Shown here one piece after another: positions 5,100 to 7,973 of a stretch of 7,973 nt of DNA. Made by a program: the position numbers and the translations under genes. Position 1 is the stretch's first letter. Each line of letters begins with the position of its first letter. Source of the stretch: Firmicutes bacterium UBA4916 (GTDB lineage Bacteria > Bacillota > Clostridia > Tissierellales > Tepidimicrobiaceae); assembly GCA_002398845.1 (NCBI GenBank), contig DHBY01000049.1, positions 15,866 through 23,838 on the forward strand. Reading direction: 5' to 3'. The notes under the pieces were generated by a model. It worked only from the letters and a program-made list of their open reading frames with translations. It ran no database searches and was not told the DNA's origin.

Positions 5100-6266
5100 A
5101 TGGAAAAGTTTGATGGCTATTTTGGCGAGTTTGGAGGGGCATATGTGCCAGAGGATTTAAAAGAAGTATTAGGAGATTTAGAAAGGAATTTTTATAAATA
5201 CATTGAGGACGAAGATTTTCAAAGGGAGCTAAATTATTATTATAAAAATTATGTAGGAAGGGAAAGTCCATTATATTATGCAGAAAATTTAAGTAAGTAT
5301 ATTGGTGGTGCTAAAATATATTTAAAGAGGGAAGATTTAAATCATACTGGTTCCCATAAAATAAACAATGCACTAGGGCAAGCACTATTGGCAAAAAGGG
5401 CTAATAAGAAAAAGATAATTGCAGAAACTGGGGCTGGACAACATGGGGTGGCCACTGCAACAGTATGTGCATTATTTAATATGGATTGTACCATATACAT
5501 GGGAGCGGTAGATATAAAAAGGCAAGAAACCAATGTTTTTAAAATGAAAATACTAGGAGCAAATGTGGTGCCAGTATATGAGGGAAGGGGCACATTAAAA
5601 GAAGCAGTGGATAAGGCTTTGAAAGAATTTGTTTTAAATGCTAAAGACACATTTTATATATTAGGTTCAGCAGTAGGCCCTCATCCTTACCCATTAATGG
5701 TAAGAGAATTTCAATCTGTAATAGGAAAGGAGGTTAAAAGACAAATAATGGAACAGGAAGGTAGATTACCTGATTATATAGTAGCCTGTGTTGGAGGAGG
5801 CAGTAATGCTATAGGCCTATTTCACCCCTTTGTAGATGATAAAGATGTAAATATGATAGGTGTTGAACCTGCTGGAAAGGGAATTGACTCTAATTATCAT
5901 GCAGCTTCTATTACTAAAGGTAAAGTAGATATAATACATGGATTTAAATGTTATACTTTAGATGAAGAAAAATTCAATATCCATTCTATAGCAGCTGGAT
6001 TAGATTATCCAGGTGTTGGTCCAGAACATTGTTATTACAAAGATACAGGAAGAGCTAAATATGTTTCAGTGACTGATAAGGAAGCTTTAGAGGCATTCCA
6101 TAAATTATCAGAGTTAGAAGGCATAATACCTGCTATAGAAAGCTCCCATGCTATTTCTTATGGTATGAAATTGGCCTCCACCCTTCCAAAAGATAAAATT
6201 ATTATAATCAATTTATCCGGTAGAGGGGATAAGGATTTAAATCAAATAATGGAAAATAGGATTTAA
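5100..6266 (+). CDS. trpB: Tryptophan synthase beta chain
   Basis: TrpB is a PLP enzyme that joins indole and L-serine to make L-tryptophan, normally in an alpha2-beta2 complex with TrpA. The 388 residues match the usual length for the classic TrpB1 type. The PLP lysine is K87 in HTGSHKIN, E109 sits in AETGAGQHG, the phosphate loop GGGSN is at 232-236, D302 lies in GLDYPGVGPE, E340 in ELEGIIPA, and S373 in NLSGRGDKD. All the expected catalytic residues are present, so it should be active. AGGAGG at 5087-5092 lies seven bases before the ATG. The gene is controlled by the UGG T-box directly upstream. No trpA or other trp gene follows before the convergent genes begin, so it is a lone trpB in this window. 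Its codons are markedly AT-rich (many TTA, ATA, AGA), more so by eye than those of the operon before it. Confidence 0.98.
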   Translation: MEKFDGYFGEFGGAYVPEDLKEVLGDLERNFYKYIEDEDFQRELNYYYKNYVGRESPLYYAENLSKYIGGAKIYLKREDLNHTGSHKINNALGQALLAKRANKKKIIAETGAGQHGVATATVCALFNMDCTIYMGAVDIKRQETNVFKMKILGANVVPVYEGRGTLKEAVDKALKEFVLNAKDTFYILGSAVGPHPYPLMVREFQSVIGKEVKRQIMEQEGRLPDYIVACVGGGSNAIGLFHPFVDDKDVNMIGVEPAGKGIDSNYHAASITKGKVDIIHGFKCYTLDEEKFNIHSIAAGLDYPGVGPEHCYYKDTGRAKYVSVTDKEALEAFHKLSELEGIIPAIESSHAISYGMKLASTLPKDKIIIINLSGRGDKDLNQIMENRI

Positions 6267-6294
6267 ATATGACAGAGGGACGGGGGTGTTGTCA
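6264..6294 (+). repeat. Interspersed TGACA-N15-TGTCA repeat, copy 2
   Basis: TGACA at 6270-6274, a 15-base middle and TGTCA at 6290-6294 repeat the layout of the element at 4710-4734. The first 23 bases from 6264 are identical to those from 4704. Here too the identity begins exactly at a TAA stop codon, that of trpB. The right part is extended by a tandem duplication (6283-6316). Confidence 0.7.
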
Positions 6295-6316
6295 AGTTTG
6301 GGGTGTTGTCAAGTTT
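6283..6316 (+). repeat. Perfect 17-bp tandem duplication
   Basis: GGGGTGTTGTCAAGTTT occurs at 6283-6299 and again directly at 6300-6316 without a mismatch. The first unit includes the right end of the interspersed repeat copy 2, so the duplication arose from that element plus five flanking bases. A near copy of its end (TGTCAACTTT) stands at 6359-6368. Confidence 0.85.
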
Positions 6317-6358
6317 AAAAAAGATGTCGCTGGAACCAGGTAGTTCCTTGGCGGCATC
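6317..6358 (-). terminator. Intrinsic terminator of the minus-strand operon
   Basis: GATGTCGC (6323-6330) pairs with GCGGCATC (6351-6358), with one G-T wobble, and GGAAC (6332-6336) pairs with GTTCC (6343-6347) inside it, leaving a six-base loop. On the minus strand the hairpin is followed by six T (the A run at 6317-6322), about 30 bases after the stop of the glycosyltransferase-like gene. The + side has no T-run, so trpB transcripts may not stop efficiently here. Confidence 0.82.
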
Positions 6359-6387
6359 TGTCAACTTTAATCTGTCCTATCAAGGTT

Positions 6388-7644
6388 TTATTTTGCACAT
6401 TCCTGGTTTGTGAGAAATTTAGAAATTTTCGCCCAAATTTGTTGTACATCAAGGAATTGCTGATAATGCTTTTTGACATTTTTATTGTATCGTTCTAACT
6501 CTTTTGAAATATTCATAAAATCTTGGCATCCAAAATAAGCACAAACACTGGGAAGTGAGGCCGTAATTTGTTCCCGCATCTCTTCAATTTTTTCTTCATA
6601 GTTTTCTTGCTGTGTGATATAAAGTAATAGCGGCTTATATCGTATCCAGCCGATGCAGGCACGGTAGAATCGCTTGACAACTAATTCAGAATCAACTCGA
6701 ATAGATTTAAGTTTAATGGGGAGCACTCCATTCATAAGGTTACCATAAGTAGAAAAGCCGTCATGAAATGTATAGCATGGTACACGTAATACCTTGCGTT
6801 CACGCAAACAGGTGCTTAAAAAGGTATCCTCTCCTCGAGCACCCGGTGGATTATAAAACGGGCTTACTTTGCTTAGATCGGTAAGATTTATACATAAGTT
6901 AGAACCTGTAATAAACTTGGCATGGTTTATTTGCTGTACCTCTTCGACGACATTGCCCGCTAATATTTTTGTATCAGCATAGGTAACACCACCATTCTTC
7001 ATAGTAGAATATATATTGTCCCAGTTGATAACATCATTGCTTATTGCCCCAATAAACAGGCGAAAATCATGTTCGGACAATGTGTCGTTAAACTCAATAT
7101 ACGGAATTGGCAAAATATATCCGCAGTGATATCCATTGGTGACATCTGCCTGTTTGATATATCGCAAGTGGGTTGATATCACATGCTGACCACTCCATAT
7201 AGCGATAGCACGTGTATTTGAAACTGCCATAGGATATTCGTCATCATCCAAAAAAATAAGATAGTCTATTTTATTTTTTATAGCAGTATAAAGCACAGTG
7301 TTACGCTTACCTGCATATCCATTTTCAAAAAACAACCAAGCTTCATTCCTAGTAATGACATTCTCATTTATCAAATAGTCAATTTCTTTTTGGATGGTAT
7401 TGTTGCCAATAAAATAGGTGTTATCTACCAGGTTTAGCACACCTTTGCTGATGTTGGTATAATCGGTTGATTTAGTATTTGAATATTTTAAATCATAAGC
7501 AACAATAAGGTTTAAATGAACGTTTTCTTTTTCTGTCAAGTCACTTTCTTCCCAATTATAAACGTTGGTTTTTAAAACTTTTCGGAAATTTTTACGTCCT
7601 GTTGCAAACCCTATTCCTAAGTTAATCTTCTTATTTTTTTCCAT
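6388..7644 (-). CDS. GT-A-fold glycosyltransferase-like protein, coupled to a RelB/DinJ antitoxin
   Basis: The 418-residue protein reads as a GT-A glycosyltransferase. The N-terminus LGIGFATGRKNFRKVL (9-24) resembles the first strand and helix of family-2-like enzymes. GYAGKRNTVLYTA (109-121) leads into LIFLDDDEYP (129-138), where D133-D135 form the DXD-type metal and nucleotide-sugar site. FITGSNLCIN (244-253), GARGEDTFLSTCL (268-280, E272-D273) and FHDGF (293-297) fit the acceptor-side acidic pair and a metal-binding histidine. The last 100 residues are helical and charged. No signal peptide or membrane segment is seen, so it should be cytoplasmic. I chose ATG 7644 because GAGGGG at 7651-7656 lies six bases upstream; ATG 7650 touches that site and 7677 has none. 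It overlaps the antitoxin gene by 14 bases. Donor, acceptor and biological role are unknown. Confidence 0.75.
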   Translation of the reverse strand: MEKNKKINLGIGFATGRKNFRKVLKTNVYNWEESDLTEKENVHLNLIVAYDLKYSNTKSTDYTNISKGVLNLVDNTYFIGNNTIQKEIDYLINENVITRNEAWLFFENGYAGKRNTVLYTAIKNKIDYLIFLDDDEYPMAVSNTRAIAIWSGQHVISTHLRYIKQADVTNGYHCGYILPIPYIEFNDTLSEHDFRLFIGAISNDVINWDNIYSTMKNGGVTYADTKILAGNVVEEVQQINHAKFITGSNLCINLTDLSKVSPFYNPPGARGEDTFLSTCLRERKVLRVPCYTFHDGFSTYGNLMNGVLPIKLKSIRVDSELVVKRFYRACIGWIRYKPLLLYITQQENYEEKIEEMREQITASLPSVCAYFGCQDFMNISKELERYNKNVKKHYQQFLDVQQIWAKISKFLTNQECAK

Positions 7645-7885
7645 TAGCATCCCCTCGTATAATAGTAACTGTTTCATTAAGCTCTATTTCAGTTAATTCT
7701 GAAAGTGCAATAGGTTTTGTGGTGGGAAGCTTAACATCAAAAGGGATTCTCCTTTGCATAACAACTTGTTTTAAAAATATATTCACTGCGTTAGATAGTG
7801 GAATTCCCAATTGTCCTAAAACTAATTCTGCCTGTTCCTTAAGTTCTGGTTCAATCCTTATATATAGATTTGTTGTTTTTGCCAT
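7631..7885 (-). CDS. RelB/DinJ-family antitoxin (ribbon-helix-helix)
   Basis: The 84-residue product begins MAKTTNLYIRIEPELKEQAE and continues LGQLGIPLSNAVNIFLKQV, the ribbon-helix-helix pattern of RelB/DinJ antitoxins: a DNA-contacting strand (TTNLYIRI), helix 1 (ELKEQAELVLGQL) and helix 2 (SNAVNIFLKQVVMQ). RIPFDVKLP follows, as usual in the family, and then a C-terminal region of about 30 residues that would normally wrap a RelE/YafQ-type toxin. I chose ATG 7885, nine bases after AGGAG (7899-7895); a TTG at 7891 is too close to that site. Such proteins repress their own promoter, and direct repeats upstream suit this. No small toxin gene follows; the next gene, overlapping by 14 bases, is the glycosyltransferase-like one. 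Confidence 0.87.
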   Translation of the reverse strand: MAKTTNLYIRIEPELKEQAELVLGQLGIPLSNAVNIFLKQVVMQRRIPFDVKLPTTKPIALSELTEIELNETVTIIRGDANGKK

Positions 7886-7907
7886 TGCCAATCACTCCTT
7901 TCATATA

Positions 7908-7943
7908 CTATTGTATGCTATTGTATTTACAAAGGCAATACAA
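7908..7943 (-). promoter_or_regulatory. Operator-like repeats in the antitoxin promoter
   Basis: CTATTGTAT occurs at 7908-7916 and 7918-7926, two perfect 9-bp direct repeats with a 10-bp period. The second overlaps an inverted pair TTGTATT (7921-7927) and AATACAA (7937-7943). The repeats cover the -10 region, and the one-helical-turn period suits cooperative binding by a ribbon-helix-helix antitoxin. Confidence 0.5.
7910..7938 (-). promoter_or_regulatory. Candidate promoter of the antitoxin operon
   Basis: Read on the minus strand, TTGCCT (7938-7933) and TACAAT (7915-7910) are separated by 17 bp. A second TACAAT lies at 7925-7920 and would pair with TTGACG (7950-7945) only at a poor 19-bp spacing. 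The promoter is close to the antitoxin ribosome binding site, leaving a short leader. Confidence 0.5.
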
Positions 7944-7962
7944 GCGTCAAAATCAAAAGATG

Positions 7963-7973
7963 TGACAGAGGGA
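7963..7973 (+). repeat. Interspersed repeat, copy 3 (cut by window edge)
   Basis: TGACAGAGGGA at 7963-7973 matches the first 11 bases of the elements at 4710 and 6270, preceded by TG rather than TA. The rest lies beyond the window. It marks the upstream side of the antitoxin operon. Confidence 0.55.

Noticed and set aside
5342..5650. Minus-strand open frame inside trpB
   Set aside because: It is a shadow of a strongly conserved coding sequence, without a start signal.
7645..7677. Longer start for the glycosyltransferase-like protein
   Set aside because: There is no ribosome binding site before 7677, while GAGGGG at 7651-7656 is well spaced for ATG 7644.
1..7973. CRISPR array, tRNA or rRNA genes, integrase or transposase genes
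   Set aside because: I saw no regularly spaced repeats, no cloverleaf or rRNA-like sequence, and no mobile-element protein on either strand.

Overview
The window reads as chromosomal DNA from a low-GC, anaerobic Firmicute of the class Clostridia. The evidence is the AT-rich codon use, strong AGGAGG-type ribosome binding sites, consensus SigA-type promoters, a T-box leader, ferredoxin-rich ATPases, and a short interspersed repeat (TGACA-N15-TGTCA with a GAGGGACGG core) that I recall as common in this class. All calls come from reading the sequence; no database search was run.

Layout. Positions 1-1003 hold the end of an unrecognised gene, a TIGR04076-family small protein and an unrecognised protein with a CxCxxC motif, all on +, closed by a strong terminator at 1107-1157. 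A consensus promoter (1183-1210), flanked by a 12-bp inverted repeat, starts a + operon running to 4706. It holds a decayed DUF5320-like remnant, a DUF134 DNA-binding protein, a NifU/IscU-type Fe-S scaffold whose natural start codon appears to be ATA, a NifX/NafY-fold protein, two MinD-type ATPases that each carry a double [4Fe-4S] ferredoxin insert, and a second NifX-fold protein with a His/Cys-rich tail. This set resembles the orange-protein (ORP) type operons of anaerobes and probably assembles or moves an iron-sulfur or mixed-metal cluster. No nitrogenase structural gene is present.

Positions 4707-6266 form a separate module: a promoter, a tryptophan (UGG) T-box leader with mutually exclusive antiterminator and terminator, and a lone trpB with no trpA beside it. 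The module lies between two identical 23-bp direct repeats, each beginning exactly at the stop codon of the gene before it.

Positions 6317-7950 form a convergent minus-strand operon. A RelB/DinJ-family antitoxin gene overlaps by 14 nt a 418-residue GT-A-fold glycosyltransferase-like gene that occupies the place where a small RelE/YafQ toxin would be expected. A candidate promoter with tandem 9-bp operator-like repeats precedes it and a minus-strand terminator follows it. This antitoxin-glycosyltransferase pair is the best candidate for an undescribed system. A third, cut copy of the interspersed repeat ends the window.
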